DNA of 64,000 nt, taken from positions 24,986,856 through 25,050,855 of the forward strand of contig NC_058194.1 of assembly GCF_907165205.1 (NCBI RefSeq), given 5' to 3'. The position numbers and the translations under genes are program-made. The stretch comes from Coccinella septempunctata. Taxonomy: Eukaryota > Arthropoda > Insecta > Coleoptera > Coccinellidae. The notes beneath the pieces were generated by a model, which ran no database searches, was not told the DNA's origin, and saw nothing but the letters and a program-made list of their open reading frames with translations. Shown in pieces: positions 36,703-48,800 of this stretch. Numbering within the stretch: position 1 is the first letter of the stretch; every line of letters starts with the position of its first letter.

Positions 36703-37531
36703 TACATTGATTTTCAGATGAGTGACACCGTCCCTTCACACCTTTCAGTGTTTCAGCTGTGATATTACATCACTATTCCGAATGGTATCGAAAGATCCGT
36801 TCATTTGATGTTAATTTTATATTTTGCAACCTCCAAATTCGGTTCACATTATGATTCATTGTTCCACCCACTTTTTGATTTTGTTCAATTAACGTCGAGT
36901 AAAGGCCCCGATAAATAAATATTATTATACCAATCGATATTGCTCAATTTCGTCGCTGCTTGCCCATGGTGAAATTTCTTCACTTGGCAAACATGTATTG
37001 GACAGCAGACCGAGCGGGAATAATGGTTTTGCGAGAATGCAAGCTGTTTGGCCATTCGATACAGTCACAAGAATTGAGCAAACACCATAATTTGATGAAT
37101 TCGATAGTAGACGGAGATAAGGCAAAATTATTCTCTTAGGTGTATTTCAGCCGGTTTGGAGATAACTAATGCTAACAACTTTCTAAATATTTAGTTTATA
37201 TTTTTTGATCAATGTCTGAAGAATGTGGTTTTTCTGAGACATTGAAGGGCAGATTATATCGGAATCGCTATTCGATAAAGAAAGTCCAAAAATTCGTCAA
37301 TTGTAAACAAATATCAATAACGTCAATCTTATTCGTTTCTCCTGATAAAAATGAATATTTGGAAAAATGTGTCGAAATGTCACAAACGAATTTACTCAAT
37401 TATAAATAAATAAATTAAAAATATCCGCATCATTTGCTGAAATATTTTTCAGGAAATCTCACATCAAACCATGTCTTATCGTGATGAATTTGAAAAAAAA
37501 ACTACAGAATGATATGGCATAAGCTGAGCAA
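36703..37531. other. Intergenic DNA, no gene seen
   Basis: Separates two mariner copies of opposite orientation. A 65-codon frame at 37212-37409 has no recognisable motif. Confidence 0.45.
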
Positions 37532-38459
37532 TACGAAAATATATTGAAAAAGTCTTAGCCTACTATAGAACCAAACAAAATTTCAATGTCAAAATATTTT
37601 ATTACTCAACATATTCTCCTCTTAATTGGATATATTTATTACAATGAACCTGCAACGTCTCTAGACTTTTCAAAAAAAATGTTTCTTCTTACTCTGCAAA
37701 CCAGACCTCCACAACTTTTATTACCTCCTCGTTGGATGAAAATTTACGACCTTTTTAACTTTTTTCCAGTTGAGGAAAGAGATGATAGTCGGATGGAGCC
37801 AAATCTGGTGAATAAGAGGGGTGTTCTAGTAATTCAAACCCTAAATCTCGAATTTTTTGCATGGCAACATGAGATTTGTGAGCAGGGGCGTTGTCCTGTA
37901 AAAACAAAACACCTTTGGTTGATTTCCGCGTTTTTTCTCCTTACTTTTTTCCGTGGTGGTCACTAATGTCGAATAGTAATCTCCAGTTATTGTTCTACCC
38001 TTATCCAAAAAATCAATCATGATTACTCCATGGCAATCCCAAAAAACTGAAGGAAGAACTTTTCCAGCAGATTTTTGGACACGAAACTTCTTAGGTCCTG
38101 GAGAACCAGAGTGTCCAATTTGCGGTCCACTTTTTCACAGTCGCATACGAAGGACATTGATCGCCAAGGGTATTAAGCATAGCTTCGTAAATATGCTTAC
38201 CCCTTAACCCTATTAAATTCAGGTATTTGATGATGGCTCGATACTCCAATTTTTCGATTTTCACAATTTCAGTGGACATCTTCTTTCTTTTAATTCATTG
38301 CGTAACTCTGGTTTACTTTTTTGACCTCAAACTTCACACTGACACTTCTAATGAGTTATTGTTCGTTGCTATGGTAACGCAATATTTTTTGTATGCATGC
38401 AACTGGTCTAGGTTATCAATCTAGATATCTAGATATCTAGATATCAATACATCCTCGTA
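37532..38459 (-). pseudogene. Mariner copy M3, internal deletion derivative
   Basis: A 928-bp copy on the minus strand with both ends present. The transposase begins at ATG 38279, MSTEIVKIEKLEYRAIIKYL, an intact start, and runs to ATVKKWTA. It then jumps directly to the segment after the first catalytic motif (GPKKFRVQKS in another frame), so about 370 bp including that Asp are gone. Short shared sequence (TGGAC) at the junction suggests a microhomology deletion. Its outer end carries an expanded CTAGATAT microsatellite (38420-38444). Confidence 0.85.
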
Positions 38460-38793
38460 CTTACTTCCAACCATGAAAAAGAAAATTTTAAATACAGTGA
38501 CCTCATTGAGTATTTCTTCAAATGTACTATTCTATGTTCCTTGGATTCACAATAAGTTCTTATTCCATAATGAGATTCATCAAGAGAAAAGGGAAAGGAA
38601 AGAAGAAAAGTTCTTCATAAAAATCTAAGGAGACCATATTCTCATGATGATATCGTTATGTTCTTTACTCCTAATTTCATTTGATTTTCTGCATTCACAG
38701 AAATAATGGAAAACTTCGTATAGAGAAACTTTACTATATACATACATATTTCATTAAATACTTATTTCATAAAAAGGAATTTCACTATAAACA
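38460..38793. other. 3' flank of takeout-like gene A
   Basis: No gene. It holds the 3' untranslated region of gene A; no canonical AATAAA was found on the minus strand close to the stop. Confidence 0.5.
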
Positions 38794-41085
38794 TCAAGCA
38801 TCTGCAAAAGCTTCATCAAGTGTTAAATTTTCCAATATCCCAACAGCGACGGACTTTATAATTGCTTTCATTGGACTCCTGACCAATTCCTGGAATTCAC
38901 TTATGACTTCCTTCCAGTTTTCGTTCAAGAATTTATTCAGTTCATCACCTTAAAACATAAATAAAATATTAACTGAAATAAAATATCAGACAATGTTTAA
39001 GGGAAAAAAATTATCGAATGTTCGATAATGAATGATTTCCATTGGTATGAGACTGTTGTACTTCTTGGCTAGAAATTTCAATAAAATATATAACATATTA
39101 TTCACAGCTTGTAATTATAATTTCTCCAAATAGAAGCTCATTTGTTGTTTGTTTCACACTAGCTGAAAATTTATCTAATTCGCCCGCAAACTTTATGATG
39201 TAATTTATTTTACAGATTTATATATTATGGGCTATTTTTAAGTTGATAATTCCCCATCTACAACGGAATCGAGAATGATGGAAATAGCCCAAAAGTAAAG
39301 CAGCCCTTCAGTTAAAAGGGCTTAGTCGTAGGTCAACAGAAATGACTTTGTATATAACAAGCCAGATGTAGATAACACTGATAAATAGTGGAGTGCTTAT
39401 TTCGATGAAAAGATGGCTTTGAAGCCAAGGTCATTATTACTTATACTTATATGCAAGAAATTACCCAATCTTTTATCTCCATTGAACAGATTGTCCATGT
39501 GGAAATGAGCACCTCCAAAATCGGTTTCCAAATTTTCGTTTTCCACCTTGAGTTTGCCACCGTTTCCTGGTTTTAAGTCGAAAGTTAAAACCAAATGACA
39601 TTGTTCTGCAAAAAAAAAAAATACACTGAATTTTTCCACCACAAATTTTCAAGCCTTGAATGTCCACGTACCAGGATTTTTATAAAAGTTATCTAACTGA
39701 GTGGAAATAACAGTATTAAATACTACAATTCCGAAAACTAGATTCAAAATGAACAAGTGTAAGTATGTAAGTGTTCACTTACTGAATTCCAATACTCCAT
39801 CACCATTTCCCGCAACTGGAAGCACTAAAATTTTTCCCCCTATGGAATACTGCCCTACCAGCTTCAGATAGTCAAAAGTCATATCCAGAGTGAATTTTCC
39901 AGAATTCTTATCATATCTGAAACAATCGAAGTTGAATTAAATCTGGATTGGTTCATTTCAACGATAAATATAGAATTGAATAAGGTAAAATGCACTGAAA
40001 ATTCTTACTTGATGGATTTTATGTCCACTGTTTCAATCCCTGAGATTAATTGGTTGCTGAGAGTCAAGTTGAGACCATTGGCACTCAACTGCAGTTGTGA
40101 AATTTTCAGTGGTTTCAGAGTCTGTATCTTGTATTCTTTATCTCCTGTAGGAACAATTTCAACCATCAGATAACGTTCATGACTGGAGCAACAAAACAGA
40201 GATTGAATATTTCAAGTAAATCCTTACCTGTGAGTAAATTTGGCAATGCTTTTTTCGCAACTTCTATAGCACATTTGGAAAATTTATCAGGATCACTAAG
40301 GGAACATTTTTGAATGTATTTAGCTGAAAGAGGAAAAAACAATGATTTACCATCCTAATTAAATTCCTATACGAACATTGCCTCACTCTCATAAATTACC
40401 ATAATTACCATTCAGAATATAAAAATGATAAACTGACAAAATTCGGATATCGAGTCTCATCTTGAATTTATTGAATTCGATATCTTTGAGCTGGGAATAC
40501 TTATTTTCATTTAAATTCGGTATTTTTTCCTGCTAAGCAAAGTATTTCGAATGCTGAGTAGTCAAACAATGTGTATCTGTTGTCTTGGAGAAACAGTGAT
40601 TTATCCAGATAAAAAGATGACATATTCTCTTCGATATGTCTCCTGTCTATATGGCAGGGTATACATACTTATGTTACTTCATGAAATTTAAATTTTAAGC
40701 TGTTATTGAGACCTTTTAGGAATAGACTTCTGGGATTCTAGTTATAGAAGGAAGCTATAAAGAGTATCTGAAAGGATTTTCAGCAATAAAGTTTTGTGGA
40801 GCAATGCACTATATATAGATATTATAGTGGCATTTTCAAATTATTGATATTAGAAGTGATATGAGAAGTATGGGAGAAAATATAACTTTGGGACAAGAGA
40901 ATGAATGCTTCTTTAATCATTAATTTGTTAAATTATTCAAAAGTGTGGAAAATTTGGATAAGTCTCAATCAAAAATAGAGAAAAAACTCGTAGTGTTTTG
41001 AATTTTACTCACGTAAAGTTTTACTTTCAACCCTAGACACTATTGAAACTATAGCAAAAACCAATACGACCGATTTCAACAACAT
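38794..41085 (-). CDS. Takeout/juvenile-hormone-binding-like secreted protein A
   Basis: Members of this family are small secreted proteins with an elongated lipid-binding fold that carry hydrophobic ligands in haemolymph or at sensory and fat-body surfaces. Six exons: 41013-41085, 40228-40323, 40009-40144, 39783-39916, 39465-39605 and 38794-38948. They total 735 nt, 244 aa, the usual family length. The signal peptide is about residues 1-21 (MLLKSVVLVFAIVSIVSRVE). Then comes LPKYIQKCS ... KFSKCAIE with the family's paired N-terminal cysteines (31 and 42). A third cysteine is at 149 (KQCHLVL). The C-terminal exon has NKFLNENWKEVISEF, the conserved family end motif. It lies downstream of paralogue B on the same strand with the same exon phases, so it arose by tandem duplication. 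The start is the only ATG giving a signal peptide, 56 nt below a TATA box. The ligand cannot be told from sequence. Confidence 0.93.
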
Positions 41086-41140
41086 GGTGAATTCTTGCGA
41101 GTGGAAGAAGTAACTAACGATTCTAGGAACCAACTTTTGA

Positions 41141-41150
41141 ATTTATAAAT
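41141..41150 (-). promoter_or_regulatory. TATA box of takeout-like gene A
   Basis: ATTTATAAAT lies 56-65 nt upstream of the start codon. Transcription would begin about 25-30 nt downstream of it, leaving a short 5' untranslated region of some 30 nt. Confidence 0.55.
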
Positions 41151-41750
41151 TCCTGGACAAAATACAACCTTCAAACAACTTCCAGGTCATTAAACATTGT
41201 CTTCACAAGAAGAATATGGAAAATCATGCATATTTCCGAGATCCAAACTTGATTTCTGCATAGAAATAGGTTTTGGGTGCCCAAGGTTGATTAATTAGTC
41301 CTGCTCTTCTTGAGTTCTTTCCATGCTATTTGCTTCCCAGAAATTCTCAAATCAACAAAGTAAAAATAACAATGATATTTTTGGTACCAAATTCTTAGTA
41401 TCTCAAAGAAGCCTTATAATGATTTATATGTAATGTAAATATAAAAAATTCCATCGATATATCTGGTGACGCAAGCTGTATTCATTTGTTTTGTCGTTAG
41501 AACTGGTTGATGGGAGAAAAAGAGACAAGAACTTTTGTAATAATGATGATTTCTAGAAAAATGTGTTCCTGGTTCAGAATTCTCAAATCTTTTGAGACTC
41601 CTTATGAACATTCTATTGCGTTTTATAATTATATTTATAGTTATAGTTATGATACTTCTCCCACTAAAATAATAAAGAAGAAAAAGTGAATATTATGAGT
41701 TCATTGGAAATGAAAAGGTTGAAAATAAATACCTACTTATACAAAAACAA

Positions 41751-41756
41751 TTTATT
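41751..41756 (-). promoter_or_regulatory. Polyadenylation signal of takeout-like gene B
   Basis: AATAAA on the minus strand, 57 nt after the stop codon of gene B and about 600 nt before the TATA box of gene A. The two genes are therefore separate transcription units. Confidence 0.65.
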
Positions 41757-41812
41757 TTTGAGAATACAAAGACAATGCCTCATCCATTTAAGTATAAAGA
41801 TCGAACCTCCTT

Positions 41813-44800
41813 TCAAACATCATCGAACACTTCAGCGTAAGTCAACTCATTCACTATTCCTCTGAAAACATTGAAAACAATCCCTCTTATTGGTGCAACT
41901 ATCAAACTCTCGAACTCAGTGACCACATCACTCCAGTTCTCATTGAGAAAGTGGTTCATTTCAACGACTGAAAAAAAAATCAATTTGGTTATATTGCCAA
42001 AACAATGCCAGTTTAACGCTCTAACATATAATACTTTTTAAAACGAATCAGACGAGATAACAGGGGGAATAAATTTATTTCGAAAAAATGCCCGGACACG
42101 TCGATTTTTGTTTCGAGGGAGACAACTTTTAAGGTCAAATTCACAACTATATCGCTTCAACCCATAAATTTTGAATAGGAAAGATAGGGTGAGTGATACC
42201 TCATTTGAAAGGTCTTTTCAGACTGAATTCAGCGTATTAATTTTTTTCTCATTTAATGCATTTGTTTTCGAGATATTCAATTTTGAATTTCGTACAGTAC
42301 CAGTCATTCCGCTAACCATGCTATGTGAAATCATCAATTATTTGACTAATTCATTCTGTGGTTACGATGGTCAACATTAGACAACGAAATAATTATTATT
42401 GGTAATTACTTTCTTCAACAATTAAGGTGGTTGTCTCGTCTGTTTCGTTTTAAAAAGCCCACCCTGTATAATAGTAACATGCAGATCCGTGAGTTCAGAT
42501 TATTTAAAATTAAAGGAAAGATTTGACTAGATAAAGAAACCTTCCATGTCCCTTTTAGAACTTACATGTATTCACATGCATAATTCATATACGACGTGTA
42601 AAATGTAACTTGGAGAAAATCACTCAATCCAAGTTGATTTTATTCCTAGAAACGTCGCAGTTTTATTGAAAAATCGTTAAATTAATCAGCTGTTCACTTC
42701 TTTTCCACCTATACAGGGTAATTATAAACGATTGTAAAATTGCCCATTGCATGAATTTTTCAGATAGCATTTAATATCGCTCTTTTCGAAAGTTCTCAAA
42801 ATTATATGTTCATTTTCAATAAGAGAGGCTGTGTGAGCCACAAAAGAAAATCATTCTTTGATATTTCATTATTCAACCCCATACAGTGAATTAAGTCTAC
42901 CTCCATTGGATACTTTTTTCTGAAACAAGGAGAAATACCTTACCTAATTTCTCATTCCCGTTGAATAAATTACTCAATTCGAATTTAGCACCACCGAATT
43001 TGGTTTTCAATTGAGGATGTTCCACTTCGATAGTTTCTTTTCCATTTTTCTTCACTGGATCAAAGTCGAATATATAGTGATAGTCGCCATCCACTAGAAA
43101 ATACTGAAAATTGGTAACTTATTTGTTAATATCATCAACTTGAAAAATTGTCAAATGTTTGGAACAAGGCTGGTTCCTGTGGGGGCCCCTTCTTCCAGAA
43201 CTTGACAAAACAAGCTCGATGAAATTTCGAGATTTTTCTTCTAGAAGAGTTGCTCTTTTAGAATATGCATCACATTTAGATCTACGATGACCCTCAAAAA
43301 ATTCCCAAAAAGAAGCTATATTGAATATTTTTACGAATATCTTCAAATATGAAAAAGTTTTCAAGTATTTTTTTTTTCGAACATATAGCTATTATTACAA
43401 TTATAAAGATTTAGTTAATTTCAAATATGTATAAAATTATGGCCCCTTTCCAAAAACCCTGGAACCGCCACTGGTTTGGAATATAATTTATATTTATTTA
43501 ACTTCTGATGGATTCGTTGATGAGTTTTCCTTTTGATAAATCAACTTAAAATTCTATAATATTTGAAATGGCAATTGTGGTTGAAGAAGCATAATTTCAA
43601 CTTCATGATAAAGGTGGGAACTTAAATTAAAAGTTTACTTCACAACCTTGAATCTGCATCTGCAGTCTAATTTTTTGGGTTAATAATCCGTTGTTTTTGA
43701 CAAACAATTCATATTTTTTCGTGCAGCCTCTAGCGACAATAAATGATACTCACAAGTTTAAATTTTACACATGTCATTCGTATTAATCGTATTCTATCGA
43801 AAATAAGTATTACCGCTGATTCCCATCAAACACAAAAAAAATTTCAAGCAAGCAATGCTCAACCACTCGTTTAACGAGTGAAATAATAACATACATTATT
43901 TTTATAGCAAATAATGACTAAAGTTTCCTTCTCACATAAAAATTCACTTGATATATGTTTGTTCGGTAAACCTTATTGTTGATCGGCAAGAAATGGGTTT
44001 CATTTCTGTGAATAATACATACTGGGTGTCCCAACGAGAATTTTACCCCCTAGAACTCAGAAACGAAGAATTAGAATAAAACAGGTCAACTTCTGTTTTG
44101 AGTTTGTGGCATCAAACTCACGATGGAAATTCGTCCTCCTCAAAAGAAATGTTAACCTGTTTTTTTTAAATTCTGGGGGGTCAAATTTTCTTTGGAATAC
44201 CCTGTATAAGGAAAATTAATGGCATGCAAAAATTTATTGAATTACGAGAAAGTAAGGCATGATTGATGAATACTGTTGCGTATTTGAAGAAAGCATTTCT
44301 CGATCATAGTAAAATTGCAATCATCTCAAATAATTCATTACTCACAGAATTCCAACCTTCCCTCTCCTTCACCTGAAATTGGTAGAACTAGAATCTTTCC
44401 ATCTACTTTATAATGTCCTCGTACAGTCACTCTGTCCAGATATACATCCAAATAAAACTTTTTCGTAGTTGCATCATATCTGGAAGAATAAACAAATAAT
44501 TTTTTCTTCATCCTGATTTTAAGTAAATCAATCTTTCTTACCGAACTGATTTCACTGTTGAATTCTGAATTCCTTCAACTATTACATTTAAAACGGTTAA
44601 TTTTAATCCTGCCGTGTTGAGTTCAAGTGAAGAAATTTCCAGGGGATCTAAGTTTGGGATTTTATAATTCTTGTCACCTGTTGGAAATTCAATATTGATT
44701 GAAGAAGCACGGCTTGATTAAATAAACTCGAGTATCAACCAAAAATATTCAATATTCTTGATATTTAATATTTGAATACTTACCGTGTACAAACTGTTGC

Positions 44801-45745
44801 AACGCAGCATTTCCAGCATCTACTGCACATTTTGTGAACTCCTCAGAATTCTTCAGGGAACATTTTTTTACATATTTTGCTGAAAAAATTTTGTGGTATA
44901 AAAAATTTCTACACTTAATAACTTTTTTATGATGAAGTATGAGTAGTTACTTATATATGTATAATACTTATACTTTTTTGTCCATTTACTCTTATCTTCG
45001 CTCTGAATGCGAGGGTAAGAAATGGATTTTCAGAAATTTTTGGCACACAATATGGCTGGACTAGATCGCACAATTTAGTTTTGAGTTAGGTAGTGAAGAT
45101 ACCCAGTTTTAGTGAAGTTTGGTAAAGGTTTTCAATATTTTTCCTAAGATATACTCGCCACAAAAACAATCTCAATGATAACGACAGTATTCTCGACGAA
45201 GCCATTCCTCAAACAACAAAAGAATATACTGTAGTGTCTGAGAAAAGATAGAAATCATGTAAGCTGAAACCTTTGAGTATTCAACCCAGTATTGGGTTAA
45301 TAATCAATGCTGTAACTCAAAAACTAAAGCTGTTATAGAAACTTCATTGCCATGTTCGAAAAATATACATTGGGAACGAACAATCAGAGAAAAATGAAAA
45401 TTTTGTTCGTTTGTATCAATATCTTCAGCGATGAGTGATATCAAAAGCGAATGGACGATTGTTTTGTAGAATTATTCTCACTGTCACAAGGCATTGAACT
45501 AAAATTTGAAAATTTTCTATATTCATATTGCTGCATTTAAAATATCACTATATCTTTTTTCGACAAAAATCTGGGATAGATATTTCAAATTTTTGATGTT
45601 CTAGAAAAGATCACTATGGAAATGAGAAAGGTATAATCCTTATTGCTGAACTGGAAATACTTCAATACTCACGTAGTGATTTACATTCTACCAACACTAT
45701 CACGAAAACTGAGCTTAGAGCAAAATTCAAAAACTTGAGCATCAT
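41813..45745 (-). CDS. Takeout/juvenile-hormone-binding-like secreted protein B
   Basis: Paralogue of gene A. Six exons: 45673-45745, 44784-44879, 44542-44677, 44346-44479, 42944-43093 and 41813-41967 (744 nt, 247 aa). Exon lengths 73, 96, 136, 134, 150, 155 match gene A except exon five (141 there). The signal peptide starts MMLKFLNFALSSVFVIVLVE. Paired cysteines at 31 and 42 (YVKKCS, FTKCAVD) are kept. The mid-protein cysteine of gene A is absent (LDGDYHYIF here). NHFLNENWSDVVTEFE is the conserved C-terminal motif. Two ATGs are adjacent; the first is used here. Introns four and five are enlarged by repeats: a satellite-like monomer, a 188-bp MITE and a fold-back element. Probably secreted; ligand unknown. 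Confidence 0.93.
42031..42468. mobile_element. Fold-back-type element in takeout B intron 5
   Basis: CTTTTTAAAACGAATCAGACGAGATAAC on the left (42034 onward) is mirrored by GTTGTCTCGTCTGTTTCG, TTTTAAAAAG and the terminal CCCACCCTGTA on the right. The left end lacks the TACAGGGTGGG cap, so it is damaged. There is no gene inside. A lone TACAGGGTA terminus follows at 42712 in the same intron. Confidence 0.6.
43211..43310 (-). repeat. Single diverged monomer of the 32.3-33.7 kb satellite
   Basis: Read on the minus strand: TCGTAGATCTAAATGTGATG, CATATTCTAAAAGAGCAACT, CTTCTAGAAG and GAAATTTCATCGAG. These follow the same order and spacing as the satellite unit's GTAGATGGAAATGTGATACA, TATTCTGAAAAAGCAACTCT and GAGAATTTCATCCATCTCGG. 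It lies in intron 4 of takeout B, about 9.5 kb from the array. Confidence 0.65.
43380..43473 (-). mobile_element. hAT-like terminal fragment in takeout B intron 4
   Basis: On the minus strand it starts CAGTGGCGGTTCCAGGG and is followed by a TAATTTTATA...TTTGAAATT segment shared with 19468-19623. One end only. Confidence 0.5.
44020..44207. mobile_element. 188-bp MITE in takeout B intron 4
   Basis: TACTGGGTGTCCCAACGAGA on the left pairs with TTTGGAATACCCTGTA on the right. Inner CCCCCTAGAA and TTCTGGGGGG blocks, and AAACAGGTCAAC and GTTAACCTGTTT blocks, are inverted too. TA flanks both ends. Non-coding. Confidence 0.7.
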
Positions 45746-45796
45746 TTCGTGAACAGGAGGTAATACATTTGAATAGAATCCGTCATATTCACAGAT

Positions 45797-45806
45797 TATA
45801 TATAAA
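45797..45806 (-). promoter_or_regulatory. TATA-like element of takeout-like gene B
   Basis: TTTATATATA on the minus strand, 52-61 nt upstream of the first ATG, the same relative place as in gene A. Confidence 0.5.
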
Positions 45807-48800
45807 TTGGTCAGCCTTCATTCCCGATGTTCAATTAATGTCGTTTTGTTGCAGAAAAAGCCAGACTTCACTTTGTTTTTACAGATTCTCTCCTTGTCTA
45901 TAAAGAGAACTATCTAATTATTGGAAATAAAAATAGAACGTTTCATCCGATGTGAACAAATTCCATTTATCTGATTGGAACATACAATATACAGGGTGAA
46001 AAATAATATGACACCAGAAAAGTTTCATTTACAATTTTTCTCCTATTTGTGACAGAGATTTTTCTGTTTTCAGTAATTCAGCTTATTCTTCATTTCTCTG
46101 AATATATGGTCATGTGGATGAGGATTTTTCTAGGAAAGTTTTCTATTTATTTGAAAGGGTAGACACCTATCGCTTCTCTCCATTGATTTCTATGAGCAAA
46201 CCTGTTATTTCCATCATTCGGATACTATTTACCAACTTCTATTTTATACGGAAAAAATGGTCAATCGTATTTATAAACATCAAAGTGAGACATAAAATCT
46301 AAAAAAGCTAAATTGGTCATCTTGGAAACTTCCTACATAGTTTTCAATAATTAACTATTGGACGACTAAGGAGGTTGTATTTCATAATTTAATGATGCTC
46401 TCTCGAAAAAATTACGGTTTTTTTCACTTCATTATTGTAATATTATGAATAATTGGTGCAATTTTCCGATATGATCATTCAGATTCGTCAACAATTATAA
46501 TCTGTCATTTCCCAGACGGAACATTTTCAAATTCAATCAATAATTTCGGAAATGATAGCTTTTAACCATTCATTCTTTCTGTACACCTTTAACATTTACC
46601 GTTAAAAATTTTTTTCTGCACTGTAATTGACGTCGAATTCTTTTATTTCCAAATTCCTAGGAAAATCCCTTTGTAATGAAGAACACATTAAAACAGTGGC
46701 GGTTCCAAGGAAGGAGGAGCATTATATTCGGAATTCTGTAAGGTGTTTGTTGATATAAAATAAACAGATATATATTTTTAATTTCAATATATACTACAAG
46801 TTTGCAAAAAAACTATTTGAACTCAATTTCATTTGAAGAGAGAAATGAAATCATTTTTCGATAATCTAAAAATATTTTTCCCAAGGTGGAGCTGCCCTTG
46901 CATTCAAAAAGACTATTCACCGCATATGAACAAGTACGGTGGTATTAAATTTGTGATATATGTGTTGGACCTATCCTACCAATCCAAATACCTGGAAATT
47001 GTTACAAGAATTCGCTTAAATAATCAAGGTAGACTGTTTTATATTCTACTTCCTATATTTGCTGAGCCTTCGACAAAAAAATAATTATTTCTCCAGATAC
47101 AGTCTACATTACATGCGAAAAAATTGAGAAAGGTTTGACCTTCATCTACACCACCCAAACCCTGATCGAATAAGTGCGTGAGCCATCCATCCTATATAAA
47201 AAATACTAGCCAAGTTTTTGATAAACACCTGAAGTTTAGTTTCGATGATAAAATAAAATGTCTCAATCAAATCAATCTGCTCTACATATCTCTGAGACAA
47301 ATAGTCGTTACCGAATAAAGAGGTAATTCTAATCAAATCAAACTAATAACACCTATTACGGAATGAATTATGACTAAGATTTTAGCTCGTGATTGAACGC
47401 GATAAATTCCTCAGCATCTGTTATTTTCTGCACGTTTTAGCAGGGAACCATAAAATGGATAGATATTCGGAGGTTCATTAATAATTTTGCAATATTAGTA
47501 GAGGTAAACGAAAATGTTTGTGTCATCCTTTATATTGATCCAGAATGATCACTAGACAATCAAATTTTTGTTATGTTCGGTTGAGCAAACTCTCAAATAA
47601 AATCCAATATCTTATAATATCTGCTTTTCCTTATTATATTGCAGTTCATTTAGTTAATTTTTGTTACACTCCCCTTGTTTCAAATCATTCTTTTTCTCGT
47701 CATAGAACTTTATTACTCTTGATATTAGGAAATGTAGATAAAAACACTATTAAAAACATTATTAGAGACAGTAAAGAGTGTATAACTGAATCTGTTATGA
47801 AATAACGCTTAATTAGTGTCAATATTCTAAAGTATAATGAGAAAGAGTTATAGATTTGACATTATATTTTCTAACGTCTCAAATCATTCGAAGTACAATG
47901 TATCTCAAATTGCTCGACATTGGCTGTTTCTGGTACTTCTAGACTAGATAGGTAAAAACTTTGAAAGGAGTCCTGGTCTCAATTTTCGTGAAAATCTCAT
48001 TATTGGAAACCGCTTCACGATATCTCAACGAGTGTTTCAGCTTTCTGTATTGTAAGTGAGTCAATTTTGTCTGTGTACATACTAAACATGTTTTTACTAA
48101 CTGTTCGATACTTCCAAATTGTGTTGATTATTTCGATTAATTTATTTGAAGAAAATCATCCTCTACAACTGAGTGGTATATCTGAAGTTTGGATAAATGT
48201 GCAAGAAATGATAATTCAATAAGAATTTTAACGACACATTAGCTCTGTTATAGTGAACCCAAAAGTTCAATTACACATCGAGTAACTTTTGGAAGCTGTG
48301 CTGTGAAATTGGGCACGATCTTGATCTTGCTCTCATCCATTTAAAGAACCACGATATTTTCTCCCATAAATATCGTCTCCTCATTTCCACTATGAATTTT
48401 TAGGAGAGTTTTATGCAAATGATCTCGGAGAAATTGAAGAGTTATATGAATGAATACATGTTTTATTTCCGGATGCTATGGAAAAGATTGGAATAAATAA
48501 TGATACTTCCTCTGTTTTATGTTACATTGACGAAAACGATTTGAATATTTGATGTTTGGGACTTGAGCACACATCCTTCTATTTTTGTTTTGGTGATCAG
48601 GAATTAGGACATGAGTCATTTCCTACTGGGTGGCACAGATATTATCCATTCCGTCTGCTTGTCAATGTCAATGTCAATTTGTCAAATTTTCGGCTCGACG
48701 TGAGGGTTCTGCTGCTCTGATGAGTACAAAGAAGTCCGAAATCATGGTTTGCAATTATAACTTATTTTTCGTTTCGTTGTACACTTATATTCAGTATTTA

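Noticed and set aside
46833..47336. Frames of 83 and 64 codons on opposite strands
   Set aside because: No motif or splice context; probably random openings near a hAT-like end.
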